Assembly (NCBI RefSeq): GCF_047501465.1
Contig: NZ_JAZDRL010000001.1
Span: 372,001-436,000 of the forward strand
Direction: 5' to 3'
Source of the DNA: Pseudochelatococcus sp047501465
GTDB taxonomy: Bacteria; Pseudomonadota; Alphaproteobacteria; Rhizobiales; Beijerinckiaceae
DNA: 64,000 bases
Shown: positions 8,829 to 19,196 of the stretch, one piece after another
Layout of the letters: each line of letters begins with the position of its first letter
How positions within the stretch are numbered: position 1 is the first letter of the stretch
Notes under the pieces: generated by a model
The model's input: only the letters and a program-made list of their open reading frames with translations
Databases searched by the model: none
What the model was told of the DNA's origin: nothing
Translations under genes and position numbers: made by a program

Positions 8829-8866
8829 ATTGGCAGGGAAGTGAATGCTTCCCCGCCAATTGTTTT
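8829..8866 (+). terminator. pyrD terminator
   Basis: Arms attggc-a-gggaag (8829-8841) and cttccc-c-gccaat (8848-8860) form a 12-pair stem with one symmetric mismatch and a six-base loop, followed by tgtttt. It lies between convergent pyrD and pepN, directly beside the pepN stop. Confidence 0.85.
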
Positions 8867-8867
8867 A

Positions 8868-11507
8868 TTAAGCCAGCGAGCGATTAACGATATCTGCCAC
8901 GTCTGGCGATAGCGGTGACTTGGCCGCAATACGGCGTAAGGCGGCCTCTGCCTGCGCGCGACGGGTTGGCTCCAACGTTTTCCATGTTCTAAAGGCAGTC
9001 GAGAGGCGTGACGCTACCTGCGGATTGGTGGAGTCGAGGCTAATGATCATATCCGCAAGGAACGCAAATCCGGCACCGTCAGCACGTGCGAACTGGGTGG
9101 CGTTCGCCATGGCAAAGCTGCCAATAAGTGCCCGAGTGCGGTTGGGATTCGATAGCGAAAACGCCGGGTGATTAAGCAATCCCTTAACGCGCTCAAGAGT
9201 GCTCGTCTCGGGGATAGATGCTTGAAGCGCGAACCACTTATCGAGCACTAGCGGATCATCTTTATAGCGCTCTGCGAAAGCGGCGAGGGCTGTCTCGCGG
9301 GCTTCTCCCGGCACATGCGCCAAAGTGGCGAGCGCGCCAAGCCGTTCAGTCATGTTATTTGCAGCATCAAATTGTGCGCGTGCCAAAGCTTCACCGCGGA
9401 ATGCGTCGCCGGTTGTCAAGAGATCGAGCACTGCATTGCGCAGTGCACGCTGCCCGGCTTGTGTCGCATCCGGGCTAAATGGGGCATTGATGGTAAGGCT
9501 TGCATAGAGCTCTGCCAGCTTGTCAGCCAGCGCGCGCCCCAAGCTTTGACGCACAGCTTTCCGTGCTGCGTGGATGGCGTCAGGGTCGATGTTTTCGCCG
9601 ATTTCGCGTGCGATATCAGCCTCACCCGGCAATGACAGCACCTGTGCAGCGAAAGCTGGATCGCGTTGGGCGTGGGCATCAAGGAAACGATCTAGCGCTT
9701 CAGCGAGCTTGGCGGGCACCTCAGCCGGTTTACCTGCGCGCACTTGTTCAACCGCGCGGATAATAATACGCGAGGCTATAGTCTGCGCTGCCTGCCATTG
9801 ATTAAATGCATCGGTATCGTGAGCAAATAGCACCAGCAGATCATCGTCAGAAAGATCGATATCGAGCGTGACCGGCGCAGAAAAGCCACGCAGGAGCGAA
9901 GGCACCGGACGCTCTGTTACGTTGGTGAAGGTCACGCTGCGCTCTGGCGTATCCAGAATGAGGACGCCATTTTCGACAGTGTTATCCGCCGTTTCCAGTG
10001 CAAGCTCGCGCCCGCTCTCACCAATAAGCCCAAGCGCAACCGGAATGACCATCGGCTGCTTTTCTGCCTGGCCTGGTGTTGGCGCAGTGGTTTGGGAGAG
10101 CGTGAGGCAATAGGTTTTGGCTGCTGCATCATATACGCCTCGCGCGGTTACGCGAGGCGTACCGGCTTGCTCATACCATTGTGAAAATGCTGCAAGATCA
10201 CTGCCACTTGCTTCCGCAAAGCTTGCGATGAATTGTTCGATTGTCGCTGCGGTGCCGTCGTAACGGTCAAAGTAGAGGTCCATACCGCGACGGAAATTAT
10301 CAGGGCCAATCAGGATTTTGAGCACCCGGATCAGCTCGGCGCCCTTTTCATAGACGGTTGCTGTGTAGAAATTGTTGATTTCCTTATAGGCGCGTGGGCG
10401 CACAGGATGCGCTAGCGGGCCGCCATCTTCCGGAAATTGCGCTGAACGTAGCGTGCGCACATCAGAAATGCGTTTGACAGGACGGGAGCGTTCATCAGAC
10501 GAAAACTCCTGGTCGCGAAAGACTGTCAGCCCTTCCTTGAGGCAGAGCTGGAACCAGTCGCGGCAGGTGATGCGGTTGCCGGTCCAGTTGTGGAAGTACT
10601 CGTGCGCAATCACTGCTTCGATGTTGGCATAGTCGCCATCGGTGGCTGTATCTTCGCTGGCTAGCACATACTTGTCGTTGAAAACATTCAGGCCCTTGTT
10701 TTCCATGGCCCCCATGTTGAAGTCCGACACGGCCACGACATTGAAGACATCAAGGTCATATTCGCGCCCAAACACGGTTTCATCCCAATGCATTGAACGC
10801 TGAAGCGAGTCCAGCGCATACCAGGCGCGTTCGCGCTTGCCGCGTTCAACATAGACCGCAACCGTTACCTTGCGTCCGCTGACCGTGGTGAAGATGTCCT
10901 CTACCTTGTCGAGATCGCCGCCAACAATGGCAAAGAGGTAGCAGGGCTTCGGGAAGGGATCGTCCCACACTGCAAAGTGACGTCCGGAATCGAGCGCGCC
11001 TGTTTCGCGCAAATTGCCATTGCCAAGAAGCAATGGTGTGTCGACATCAGCCTCGATGCGGGTGGTATAGACAGAGAGCACGTCCGGTCTGTCGAGAAAA
11101 TATGTGATGCGGCGGAAGCCATCAGCCTCGCACTGTGTGCAGTAAGTGCCGCTGGAACGATAGAGGCCCATAAGCTTGGTGTTTGCTGTTGGGTTGATGC
11201 TGGTCTCGATAGACAGCGTAAACGCCTCCTGCGGCGGATGATGCAGCACGAGTTGCTGCGGGCTTGCGGTGTAGGCATTTGCTGCAAGCTGCGTGCCGTT
11301 GAGGCTAATGGAGGCAAAGTTCAGCTCATCACCATCAAGCGCCAATGATGCGCCTGCCTGCCCCTCTGGATTGGGACGAAGCGCAAGTCTGGAAATGACA
11401 GTCGTTGCCGTGGGATGCAACTTGATGGTGAGATCAACCGTATCGATCAGATAATCGGTAGGGCGATAATCTTCGAGACGGATAAGGGGGGCATTGTCAT
11501 TGCGCAT
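8868..11507 (-). CDS. pepN: aminopeptidase N (M1 zinc metallopeptidase)
   Basis: Releases N-terminal residues from peptides in the cytoplasm. The exopeptidase motif GAMEN is at 266-270 and the zinc site HEYFH at 302-306 with the third ligand Glu325 (LKEGLTVF). The order of segments, including CTQCEADGFRRITYF near 123-137 and the C-terminal helical domain of about 400 residues, and the length of 879 aa match the gammaproteobacterial-type PepN rather than the shorter eukaryote-like M1 enzymes. The start at 11507 is preceded by GGAG about ten bases away. Stand-alone gene, divergent from the ABC exporter at 11694. Confidence 0.96.
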   Translation of the reverse strand: MRNDNAPLIRLEDYRPTDYLIDTVDLTIKLHPTATTVISRLALRPNPEGQAGASLALDGDELNFASISLNGTQLAANAYTASPQQLVLHHPPQEAFTLSIETSINPTANTKLMGLYRSSGTYCTQCEADGFRRITYFLDRPDVLSVYTTRIEADVDTPLLLGNGNLRETGALDSGRHFAVWDDPFPKPCYLFAIVGGDLDKVEDIFTTVSGRKVTVAVYVERGKRERAWYALDSLQRSMHWDETVFGREYDLDVFNVVAVSDFNMGAMENKGLNVFNDKYVLASEDTATDGDYANIEAVIAHEYFHNWTGNRITCRDWFQLCLKEGLTVFRDQEFSSDERSRPVKRISDVRTLRSAQFPEDGGPLAHPVRPRAYKEINNFYTATVYEKGAELIRVLKILIGPDNFRRGMDLYFDRYDGTAATIEQFIASFAEASGSDLAAFSQWYEQAGTPRVTARGVYDAAAKTYCLTLSQTTAPTPGQAEKQPMVIPVALGLIGESGRELALETADNTVENGVLILDTPERSVTFTNVTERPVPSLLRGFSAPVTLDIDLSDDDLLVLFAHDTDAFNQWQAAQTIASRIIIRAVEQVRAGKPAEVPAKLAEALDRFLDAHAQRDPAFAAQVLSLPGEADIAREIGENIDPDAIHAARKAVRQSLGRALADKLAELYASLTINAPFSPDATQAGQRALRNAVLDLLTTGDAFRGEALARAQFDAANNMTERLGALATLAHVPGEARETALAAFAERYKDDPLVLDKWFALQASIPETSTLERVKGLLNHPAFSLSNPNRTRALIGSFAMANATQFARADGAGFAFLADMIISLDSTNPQVASRLSTAFRTWKTLEPTRRAQAEAALRRIAAKSPLSPDVADIVNRSLA

Positions 11508-11693
11508 TAGCTTCAGTCTCCACGGAATCAGGCCTAGTACGTTTTCACTCTGTTCTTAGGCGCCAACGTGCTATGAGGGCAACATGTTTACAGTCACAAC
11601 CGGTGGATGGCTGCTATTCGCACGTTAGGGGTGTCGTCTTGACGATAAAATACTATATATGCCGGGAAATAAATCTGCTGGGAAAATCAAGGC

Positions 11694-13643
11694 ATGTCTA
11701 AACCGCGCACGGGTTCTCGGAACGAAGGATCGCGCAAGCAGCGATTTGAGCGTACATTACAGGGCCTATGGCCCTATCTGTGGCCAAGTGATCGCGCTGA
11801 TCTGCGTCGCCGTGTGTACTTCGGTTTCGTTCTGCTGCTTGCGGCAAAGCTTGTAACGGTTGCAATGCCCTACAGCTTCAAATGGGCAGTGGATGCGCTG
11901 ACTGGCGAAACGCAAGGGCACGAAGCTGCCACCTTGATGGCAGGCGCGGTGTTCCTCACCGTGCTTTATGGCAGCATGCGCATTCTTATGGCGCTGCTAA
12001 CGCAATGGCGGGATGGACTTTTTGCCTCTGTCGCTATGCATGCCGTGCGAAGACTGGCGCTCGATACCTTCCGGCATATGCATGCGCTGTCGTTGCGTTT
12101 TCATCTTGAACGTAAAACCGGCGGTTTGACGCGCGTGCTTGAGCGTGGCCGGGCGGGCATTGAAGAACTGGTGCGGATGTTTGTTCTGCATCTGCTGCCT
12201 ACCATTCTTGAATTCGTGCTGGTCGTTGGCGTGCTTTGGTGGCAGTTCGATTGGCGATTTGCGGCTGTCGTTTTTGTGATGGTGATGGCTTATCTCGTGT
12301 TCACCTATCGGGTAACCGAATGGCGCATCGATATCCGGCGGCGCATGAATGAGTCAGATACGGAAGCCAATACCAAGGCTATCGATTCACTCATCAATTA
12401 TGAAACCGTCAAATACTTCGGCGCAGAGAAGCGGGAAGCCGCGCGCTATGATGTATCCATGGCGAGGTTTGAGCGCTCCAGTATTGATACGTATGTTTCG
12501 TTGTCCTATTTGAACGGTGGGCAGGCGATTATCTTCTCGCTCGGTGTGGTTGCTGTCATGGTGATGGCTGTGCTTGATGTGCGCTCGGGCGCTGCCACTG
12601 TTGGTGACTTCGTCATGGTCAACGCCATGCTGATGCAGCTTTATATTCCAATGAATTTCATGGGTATGCTGTACCGCGAAATCCGGCAAGCGCTGATTGA
12701 TATCAGTGAGATGTTCTCCATTCTTGATCGTGATCCTGAGGTCAAGGATAAGCCGGATGCATTGCCCCTCAATGCTTCTGCCGGGGAGCTGCGCTTTGAA
12801 GACGTGCGTTTCGCCTATACACCAGAGCGCCCCATTCTGCGCGGGGTGAGCTTTACGGTGCCGGCTGGTAAAACGGTTGCTGTGGTTGGACCATCGGGCG
12901 CAGGTAAATCGACGCTATCGCGGTTGATTTTCCGTTTTTATGAGCCGCAGTCAGGCCAGATTCTGGTTGATGGGCAGAATATCGCTGCTGTGCAGCAAGA
13001 GAGTCTGCGTGCAGCGGTTGGAATGGTGCCGCAAGATACGGTGCTGTTTAATGACACCATCGGCTATAACATACGCTATGGCCGCCCTGATGCGACCGAT
13101 GCTGAAGTGGTGGAAGCTGCAACGCTGGCCCAGATTGATGGATTTATCCGCACACTTCCGCAAGGCTATGAAACGCAAGTCGGCGAGCGAGGTCTCAAAC
13201 TTTCCGGCGGTGAGAAGCAGCGTGTGGCAATCGCCCGGACGATCCTGAAGTCTCCGCGCATTCTGGTGCTTGATGAGGCAACCTCTGCGCTTGATAGTTT
13301 TACCGAGAGGGAAATCCAGCAGGCGCTTGATCAGGTCTCGCGCAACCGCACGACGTTGGTGATTGCACATCGGTTATCGACCATCATCAATGCCGATGAA
13401 ATTCTGGTGCTTGATCGCGGTGAAATTGTCGAAAGGGGAACGCATAAGGCTCTGCTGGAGTGTGGTGGTCTCTATGCCGCCTTGTGGAACCGTCAGCGGC
13501 AAGTGGATGCTGCCCGTGCGACGCTTGCTCTTGAAGCAGAGGGTGCGATTAGTCCGCTGGTACAGGTAGATGATGATGTCGCTGATGTCGATGTGATCCT
13601 TGATCCGAAACAGGATGAAGAGGATGCATCTGCGCTGTCATAG
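11694..13643 (+). CDS. Atm1/HMT1-type ABC exporter (fused permease-ATPase)
   Basis: A half-transporter of 649 residues: six transmembrane helices (about 40-330), then a nucleotide-binding domain. Walker A is GPSGAGKST (399-407), the signature LSGGEKQ (503-509), Walker B ILVLDEA (523-529) and the H-loop His559. The segment between helices with RVTEWRIDIRRRMNE and INYETVKYFGAE is characteristic of the Atm1 group, which in mitochondria exports a sulfur compound for cytosolic Fe-S assembly and in Novosphingobium exports glutathione and metal-glutathione conjugates. By that homology it probably moves glutathione derivatives out of the cytoplasm. The substrate cannot be read from sequence. Its start is ATG 11694. 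Confidence 0.93.
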   Translation: MSKPRTGSRNEGSRKQRFERTLQGLWPYLWPSDRADLRRRVYFGFVLLLAAKLVTVAMPYSFKWAVDALTGETQGHEAATLMAGAVFLTVLYGSMRILMALLTQWRDGLFASVAMHAVRRLALDTFRHMHALSLRFHLERKTGGLTRVLERGRAGIEELVRMFVLHLLPTILEFVLVVGVLWWQFDWRFAAVVFVMVMAYLVFTYRVTEWRIDIRRRMNESDTEANTKAIDSLINYETVKYFGAEKREAARYDVSMARFERSSIDTYVSLSYLNGGQAIIFSLGVVAVMVMAVLDVRSGAATVGDFVMVNAMLMQLYIPMNFMGMLYREIRQALIDISEMFSILDRDPEVKDKPDALPLNASAGELRFEDVRFAYTPERPILRGVSFTVPAGKTVAVVGPSGAGKSTLSRLIFRFYEPQSGQILVDGQNIAAVQQESLRAAVGMVPQDTVLFNDTIGYNIRYGRPDATDAEVVEAATLAQIDGFIRTLPQGYETQVGERGLKLSGGEKQRVAIARTILKSPRILVLDEATSALDSFTEREIQQALDQVSRNRTTLVIAHRLSTIINADEILVLDRGEIVERGTHKALLECGGLYAALWNRQRQVDAARATLALEAEGAISPLVQVDDDVADVDVILDPKQDEEDASALS

Positions 13644-13694
13644 AGCGGTTGTTGCTACGCTTCTGCTTGCCATCAAATGATGCTTGCCTGCACG

Positions 13695-13710
13695 TGAACC
13701 AAATGGTTCA
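13695..13710. promoter_or_regulatory. 16-bp inverted repeat upstream of the AsmA gene
   Basis: tgaacca and tggttca are exact inverted arms around a two-base centre, 67 bases before the AsmA start and 51 bases after the ABC exporter stop. It resembles a small dimeric operator; no T run follows. Confidence 0.35.
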
Positions 13711-13777
13711 GTTCCTGAATTAGGCGGGTATTTGCTGGCAAGGCTTGCGCTGCAGGGCACAGCTGTTGCTGTCAACG

Positions 13778-16700
13778 ATGGGGCGGATAAGGGTGCGCGA
13801 TCTCTTTACAATTGTCGCGATGCTGATTGTCGTGGTGCTGTGCGCAGCGCTTGCCGTGCCGTATTTTATCAATTGGCAGGCCTATCGTGCTGAGGTGGAA
13901 ACAGCTCTTGGCAAGGCTTTCGGCGTGCCTGTGCACACTGAAGGCGCAATCACTGTGCGATTGCTGCCTACCCCCCATCTCGCATTAGAGCGGGTGGCTG
14001 TGGGGCGCGATGAACCTTTTCTCAGCGCAGATGGCCTCAATATATCGCTGGAAGCGCCGCCATTGCTTGGCGGTAATATTAAGGTATCACAGGCACGGTT
14101 GGTGCGCCCTGTCATGCGGGTTGATGTCAACACTGATGGCGCTTTCAGCGTGCCAGTCCTCTCCGATATGCAATTGGGGGCGCTCAATGCAGCGGGTATC
14201 AATGGCCTGATCATCGAAGACGGCACTCTGCGTTTTGTGAGCGCTTCAGAAGCTGGCATCGTGGAGCAGGTTATTGGCCCTATCGATGTTACCGCCAGTG
14301 CTGCTGCGCTCGCGGGACCTTGGCGGATTGATGGAAGCATTGCGGGTCATGGATTGCATCTTGCAACCGGATTGCCTGATGTAGAGCGCCGTGTGCGTGT
14401 AAAATTGCGTCTGGATGCGGCTAAGGAAACCGTCAACGTTGGTGCTTATAGCGAATTCGATGGCCTGATGCAGCTTGGTGTAATGCCGGTGATTCAAGGG
14501 CGGTTGATTGCCTCGTCGCCGCTGCCGGAATGGCCGGTTGTGGCCACTGCCGATGCGCAAGCGGTGCCGGCTCGCTTGGTTGCGACAGCCAATATCAGCA
14601 ATGACGGCTGGCAGATCATTGGAAAAGATCTTGAGCTAAGTGTGGGCGAAGGAGTGCGTGCACTTGTGCTGGCAGGCGACGCTGCGCTCGATGCCAGTGC
14701 ATTCCGAGCGGGTGAGATGCCGCGCCTTATGCTGATGCTCAATGGACGAAGAATTGATACAGTGCCCTTATTGCAGGCATCCAACACGCAAAATCGCAGT
14801 GTCGTGCAAAGCCTCTCCAAACGTTTAATGACTAAGCTTGACGGTTTGCCTGTCGATCTTTCTTTGACCTTGGGAAGCATTGCCCTTTCAGGTGAAGAGA
14901 TAGGTCCTGCATCTGTAAAGCTCAGTGTGGCGCAAAGGGAGGGGAGCCCTCAGATTGATGTAGAACGTTTTGCTCTCACCTTCCCGGGAGGGACAATACA
15001 GGGGCGCGGTAACGTTTTAACGCATGGTAATCCGCGCTTTGCAGGCAATGTCCAAATGACCGGGACTGATACGCAGCGGCTTGCCAACGCACTTACGAAT
15101 ATGGGGCTTGTACCGCAGCTAACGCAAACGTTGCGGCAGTGGCCGAATATGGCTGTTGCAGGCGAGATTGAAGCGTCTGAAGCTGGTATTGCCATCCGCG
15201 ACTTGCGTTGGTCAGCAGGGGAAACCAGTATCATTGGTGAACTGCACTACACGCCCGCCCAGAGCAAACAGCGCGGGCGTTTGATAGCAAGGCTAAACGC
15301 TCACAACCTTGATCTGGCTGCTCTTCCAGAATTTGATCCTATTCTGTTTATGCAAACCGAAACAGATCTGGATGTCGCAATCGAGGCAGATAATCTGCAG
15401 TTCGGCGCAGCCTCTGCCATACAGGATAGACGTCTCAGCATAGGGTTTACGACATCCCCTGAGGGCATTAACATCAATCAATTCGAGATGGTTGATCACC
15501 ACAATGCCCATCTTGTGGCTTCAGGGCATCTTGATGAAAACGGGGGGCGCATTGTGGCCTCGCTAAATGCCGAGAGGCCTGAAGCAGTATTGGCTCTATC
15601 GCGCTCTTTCATACCGGAGTTATGGGGGCGGGTGATCTCACGTCTGGAGCCAGACATTGGGCCGCTTGCGCTTGAGGCAACAATTGCGCGACCAGGTACC
15701 GGGCGACCACTTGTTGCGGTTATTAAGGGAACGGCAGCGCAAACACGCATCGATGCCAAGCTCATCCATGATCCATCGGGGGCAGCTAAAGACAAGGCGG
15801 TGGTTGAGGTTTCTCTCGCCAGCCCAAATGCAGCAGCAATGCTGCGGCAGCTTGGTGTTGCTAATGCTCATTTTGATGAGAATGCCACTGTTGTGCCGAT
15901 CCAACTCAAGCTGTCCGCGAGGGGAGCCTCCTTTGCAAGCCTTGATGGTCAAGGGGAGGGCATGATTGCTGACAGTCGTGCGACACTAGCTGGACAATGG
16001 CGAAGTGATGGAAGCAGTATGCGCCTTTCAGGTCCGCTGACACTCGCAAGCAGCAACCTTACCCCCGTGGTGGATATTCTGCAGTTTTCATTGCCGGGCG
16101 TGCAGCTGGGAAGAGATACAAAGGTTACGGCTGCATTGTCGTGGGATGACAAGGCGCTAAAACTGAACGATCTGCAAGGTACCGTCGGAGGTGACGCAGT
16201 ATCAGGTGCAATTGCGATGGTTGACGGCAAATTGACCGGCGAGCTGGTAGTGGACCGGCTTGATCTTGGTGATCTTCTCGCTCTTTCTTTGGGGGATGCT
16301 GCACAGCCACAGGCGGGGCAGGTTTGGTCATCCAGGCGCTTCCAGGATGTTAAGTCTACGTTTGAGGCTGGGGTTAATGTCGATATCCGCTTGCGTGCAA
16401 AACATATGCGCGTCATGTCCGCGATCACACTCAACAATGCATCCTTGCGGCTCAATCTCTCGCCCGACATAGTTGATCTTCATGAGATCACGGGTGACCT
16501 TCCGGGAGGCGGAAGGGCGAAGGGGGATATTGCTTTGCGTCGTTCTGGCTCTCAGGCGAATTTCCGGGCCAATGTTGCGCTTGAAAGCATGGCGCTCTCA
16601 GCGTTAAGCCCTGGTCAAGGGGATGGAACGCTGAATGCGCGTCTGGATATTGGCGCTTCAGCAGAAAGCGTTGCCGGACTCGTTGCCAATCTTTCTGGTG

Positions 16701-17437
16701 GCGGAGAGGTGCAGGTACTGCAAGCAGCTATTCCCCGGTTTGATCCGACAGCGTTAGCACGGTTGATGCCTGAGCTGCTTAAGCCTGAGGCCATCAACAC
16801 TGATATGAGCACAATCTCTACCCGCCTTGGTGCTGCGTTTGATAAAGGCGCGTGGCCGGTAAAGGGCATTGCTATTCCGCTGACAATTGCGGGTGGTGCA
16901 TTGCGCTTTGGGCCCGTGTCGCTGGAAGCATCGCAGGCCAAGGCGAGTGTGAACGGGGTATTCGATATCAGCCGCCTGCAATTCGACGCGCGGGCACATC
17001 TCACAAGCGCAATGCCACTTGAGGGGTGGAATGGTGCCCCGCCGCAAGCCATTGTTGTGTGGCGTGGGCCGCTTAATGCGGTTGAGCGCACGATAGATGC
17101 AGGTCATGCGGCGAACGGTCTTGCTGCGATTTCCCTAACGCGTGAGCTCGATAGAATCGAGAAGCTTGAGGCTGATGCAAGGCAGCGTATCGAAAAAGCA
17201 CGGCAGGAGCGCGCTCAACGCGAGCAGCGGCGGTTAGAGCAAGCTCAGGAGGAAGCAGCGCGCCTCAAAGCACAAGCAGCTAAGGAGGCCGCAGAAAATC
17301 AGATGAAGGCAGCGCAGCAACGCGAGTTGATACAGCCCCAAACGCTGCCCCAGCCTGCGCAAGAAACGCCACCAGCCACGCCTGTGCCCATACCTAATGC
17401 CCCTCTTGATATCCGGCCGGGTAGCCTATATCCGTGA
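13778..17437 (+). CDS. AsmA family envelope protein with C-terminal coiled coil
   Basis: A 1,219-residue protein with a single N-terminal membrane anchor (about residues 8-28, FTIVAMLIVVVLCAALAVPYF), followed by the usual AsmA N-terminal segment (INWQAYRAEVETALGKAFG, then VRLLPTPHLALERV). The rest is a long beta-rich periplasmic body. AsmA-like proteins are bridge-type proteins thought to carry or regulate phospholipid movement to the outer membrane. The last 110 residues form a charged helix rich in E, R, Q and A (about 1115-1185) and a Pro-rich tail, suggesting a cytoplasm-independent tether or partner site. ATG 13778 is preferred to a TTG 33 bases upstream, which would put charged residues before the anchor. 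Confidence 0.85.
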   Translation: MGRIRVRDLFTIVAMLIVVVLCAALAVPYFINWQAYRAEVETALGKAFGVPVHTEGAITVRLLPTPHLALERVAVGRDEPFLSADGLNISLEAPPLLGGNIKVSQARLVRPVMRVDVNTDGAFSVPVLSDMQLGALNAAGINGLIIEDGTLRFVSASEAGIVEQVIGPIDVTASAAALAGPWRIDGSIAGHGLHLATGLPDVERRVRVKLRLDAAKETVNVGAYSEFDGLMQLGVMPVIQGRLIASSPLPEWPVVATADAQAVPARLVATANISNDGWQIIGKDLELSVGEGVRALVLAGDAALDASAFRAGEMPRLMLMLNGRRIDTVPLLQASNTQNRSVVQSLSKRLMTKLDGLPVDLSLTLGSIALSGEEIGPASVKLSVAQREGSPQIDVERFALTFPGGTIQGRGNVLTHGNPRFAGNVQMTGTDTQRLANALTNMGLVPQLTQTLRQWPNMAVAGEIEASEAGIAIRDLRWSAGETSIIGELHYTPAQSKQRGRLIARLNAHNLDLAALPEFDPILFMQTETDLDVAIEADNLQFGAASAIQDRRLSIGFTTSPEGININQFEMVDHHNAHLVASGHLDENGGRIVASLNAERPEAVLALSRSFIPELWGRVISRLEPDIGPLALEATIARPGTGRPLVAVIKGTAAQTRIDAKLIHDPSGAAKDKAVVEVSLASPNAAAMLRQLGVANAHFDENATVVPIQLKLSARGASFASLDGQGEGMIADSRATLAGQWRSDGSSMRLSGPLTLASSNLTPVVDILQFSLPGVQLGRDTKVTAALSWDDKALKLNDLQGTVGGDAVSGAIAMVDGKLTGELVVDRLDLGDLLALSLGDAAQPQAGQVWSSRRFQDVKSTFEAGVNVDIRLRAKHMRVMSAITLNNASLRLNLSPDIVDLHEITGDLPGGGRAKGDIALRRSGSQANFRANVALESMALSALSPGQGDGTLNARLDIGASAESVAGLVANLSGGGEVQVLQAAIPRFDPTALARLMPELLKPEAINTDMSTISTRLGAAFDKGAWPVKGIAIPLTIAGGALRFGPVSLEASQAKASVNGVFDISRLQFDARAHLTSAMPLEGWNGAPPQAIVVWRGPLNAVERTIDAGHAANGLAAISLTRELDRIEKLEADARQRIEKARQERAQREQRRLEQAQEEAARLKAQAAKEAAENQMKAAQQRELIQPQTLPQPAQETPPATPVPIPNAPLDIRPGSLYP

Positions 17438-17506
17438 ATTCCCCGTGACTATATGTCGCCGCAAATGAATATCAGCACGGGCGCATTGCTAGTGTTATGA
17501 AGGCGC

Positions 17507-18664
17507 ATGACGATCTGGTTTGTTTTTGCTCTTATGACGGGTGCTGCCGTCCTGTCCGTGTTGTGGCCGCTATCGCGTCGCCCGCAGGCGGCTGGCGAAG
17601 GCATGGTTGATGACACCGCTTTCTTTCGTCAGCAGATTGCTGATATCGAAAGAGAGGTGGCGCGTGGTCTGCTGCCTGAAACCGAGGGTGATGCTGCACG
17701 TGCTGAAGCGGGACGTCGCCTGCTGCGCGCGGTGGCCGAGAAGCCGGCAGAAGGCGATCAGCGAGGCGAACCAGCTCTGCGGCGCAGACGCGCAGCTTCT
17801 GCGATTGCGATCTCGATCATTCCGCTTGTGGCACTAACGCTCTATGGCGCGTCTGGACGCCCTGATGTGCCTGATGCACCATTTGCAGGGCGTATGGCAA
17901 CGAGCGATCCGCGCGATCTTGACCTTAACGAAGCGGTTGCGCGGGTTGAGGGGCATCTTGCCCGCCAGCCTGATGATGGTCGAGGCTGGGAAGTGTTGGC
18001 GCCCATATATCTGCGGGCAGGGCGTTTTGATGATGCTGCCCGAGCCTATGGAGAGGCTTTGCGCCTGAATGGCATGACGGCTGACAGGTTAGCCGATTGG
18101 GCCGAGGCGATGGTAATGGCCGCTCAAGGCGTTATCACGGCTGAAGCGCGTGCAGCATTTGATAAGGCATTGACGCTTGAGACGGGCAACCCAAAAGCCG
18201 CGTATTATCGTGCCCTCGCTACCGATCAGGATGGCGATAAGGTGGGGGCATTGAATCAGTTGCGGCAATTGCTGGCGTCTTCCCCCACGGATGCGCCATG
18301 GCGTCCTGCGGTTGCTGCGCGGTTGGCGGCACTCCAAGATCCAACGCAAACAGAAACAGGGCAAGCCATTGCTGGTCTGGCGCCAGAACAGCGAATGCAG
18401 GCCATTCGCAGCATGGTGGCGCAACTGGCAGCGCGGGTTGATGATGAGGCTTCCAGCGTTGAAGACTGGCTGCGGCTTATTCGTTCATACGTGGTGCTTG
18501 GCGAAAAAACGGATGCATCGGCAGCTCTTGCACGTGCACGTGCGCGCTTTACAAGTGATCTTGTGGCATTACGCCATCTCGATGCATTGGCGCAAGAGCT
18601 CCAGATAAGTTCGGAAAAAGCACCAGTGGCGATAGATCAACAGGGTACGGAGAACGGCCAATGA
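17507..18664 (+). CDS. ccmI: cytochrome c maturation protein CcmI (CycH)
   Basis: Binds apocytochrome c in the periplasm and hands it to the heme ligation module. The N-terminus has one membrane helix (IWFVFALMTGAAVLSVLWPL), a conserved cytoplasmic loop with DDTAFFRQQIADIEREVARG, a second helix near 100 (AISIIPLVALTLYGASG) and then TPR-like helices in the periplasm (about 140-380). This two-helix plus TPR layout and the position directly before ccmE identify CcmI. Its stop overlaps the ccmE start (ATGA, 18661-18664). Confidence 0.93.
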   Translation: MTIWFVFALMTGAAVLSVLWPLSRRPQAAGEGMVDDTAFFRQQIADIEREVARGLLPETEGDAARAEAGRRLLRAVAEKPAEGDQRGEPALRRRRAASAIAISIIPLVALTLYGASGRPDVPDAPFAGRMATSDPRDLDLNEAVARVEGHLARQPDDGRGWEVLAPIYLRAGRFDDAARAYGEALRLNGMTADRLADWAEAMVMAAQGVITAEARAAFDKALTLETGNPKAAYYRALATDQDGDKVGALNQLRQLLASSPTDAPWRPAVAARLAALQDPTQTETGQAIAGLAPEQRMQAIRSMVAQLAARVDDEASSVEDWLRLIRSYVVLGEKTDASAALARARARFTSDLVALRHLDALAQELQISSEKAPVAIDQQGTENGQ

Positions 18665-19122
18665 CACGGAAACAGCGCCGTTTGACGCTGATTGCAGGGG
18701 GCTTGGCCATTTTAGGTACAGCTCTTGGGCTCGTGCTTTTTGCCATGCGGGATACCATGGTGTTCTTTCGTTCACCTGCCGATATCGCAGCAATGAACAT
18801 CACCCCCGGAACGCGGCTACGGCTTGGGGGGCTGGTCAAACAGGGGTCGGTTGAGAAGCCAGGTGGGCAGACAATCCGTTTTGTTGTGACCGATGGCGCT
18901 GGCGATATCAGCGTGCGCTACACGGGGCTGGTGCCTGATCTTTTCCGTGAAGGGCAGGGGGTCGTCACCGAAGGCGTTCTTATGCCTGATGGCGGTTTTG
19001 CTGCTGATAGCATTCTAGCCAAGCATGATGAGAACTACATGCCGCGTGAGGTGGCTGATGCCCTGAAAGAAAAGGGCTTGTGGCAGCACACCGAAAGCGA
19101 TGATGCGGTGGTAACCCAATAA
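18661..19122 (+). CDS. ccmE: cytochrome c maturation heme chaperone CcmE (CycJ)
   Basis: Carries heme covalently in the periplasm from CcmC to the CcmF/CcmH ligase. It has one N-terminal membrane helix (about 9-28) and a beta-barrel OB-fold. The heme-binding His122 lies in LAKHDENYMP, the classical H-x3-Y motif with Tyr126. Length of 153 aa is normal. It is coupled to ccmI by the ATGA overlap and followed by ccmF after 74 bases. Confidence 0.97.
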   Translation: MTRKQRRLTLIAGGLAILGTALGLVLFAMRDTMVFFRSPADIAAMNITPGTRLRLGGLVKQGSVEKPGGQTIRFVVTDGAGDISVRYTGLVPDLFREGQGVVTEGVLMPDGGFAADSILAKHDENYMPREVADALKEKGLWQHTESDDAVVTQ

Positions 19123-19196
19123 ATTATTGTTATATAACGCATTTATGATGCATGGCGATGAACGCTTTGCCCGGAAATGCCAGCGTTGAGGACTGA

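Noticed and set aside
11639..11664. ttgacg followed by tatata upstream of the Atm1-like exporter
   Set aside because: The two boxes are only nine bases apart, too close for a sigma70-type promoter.
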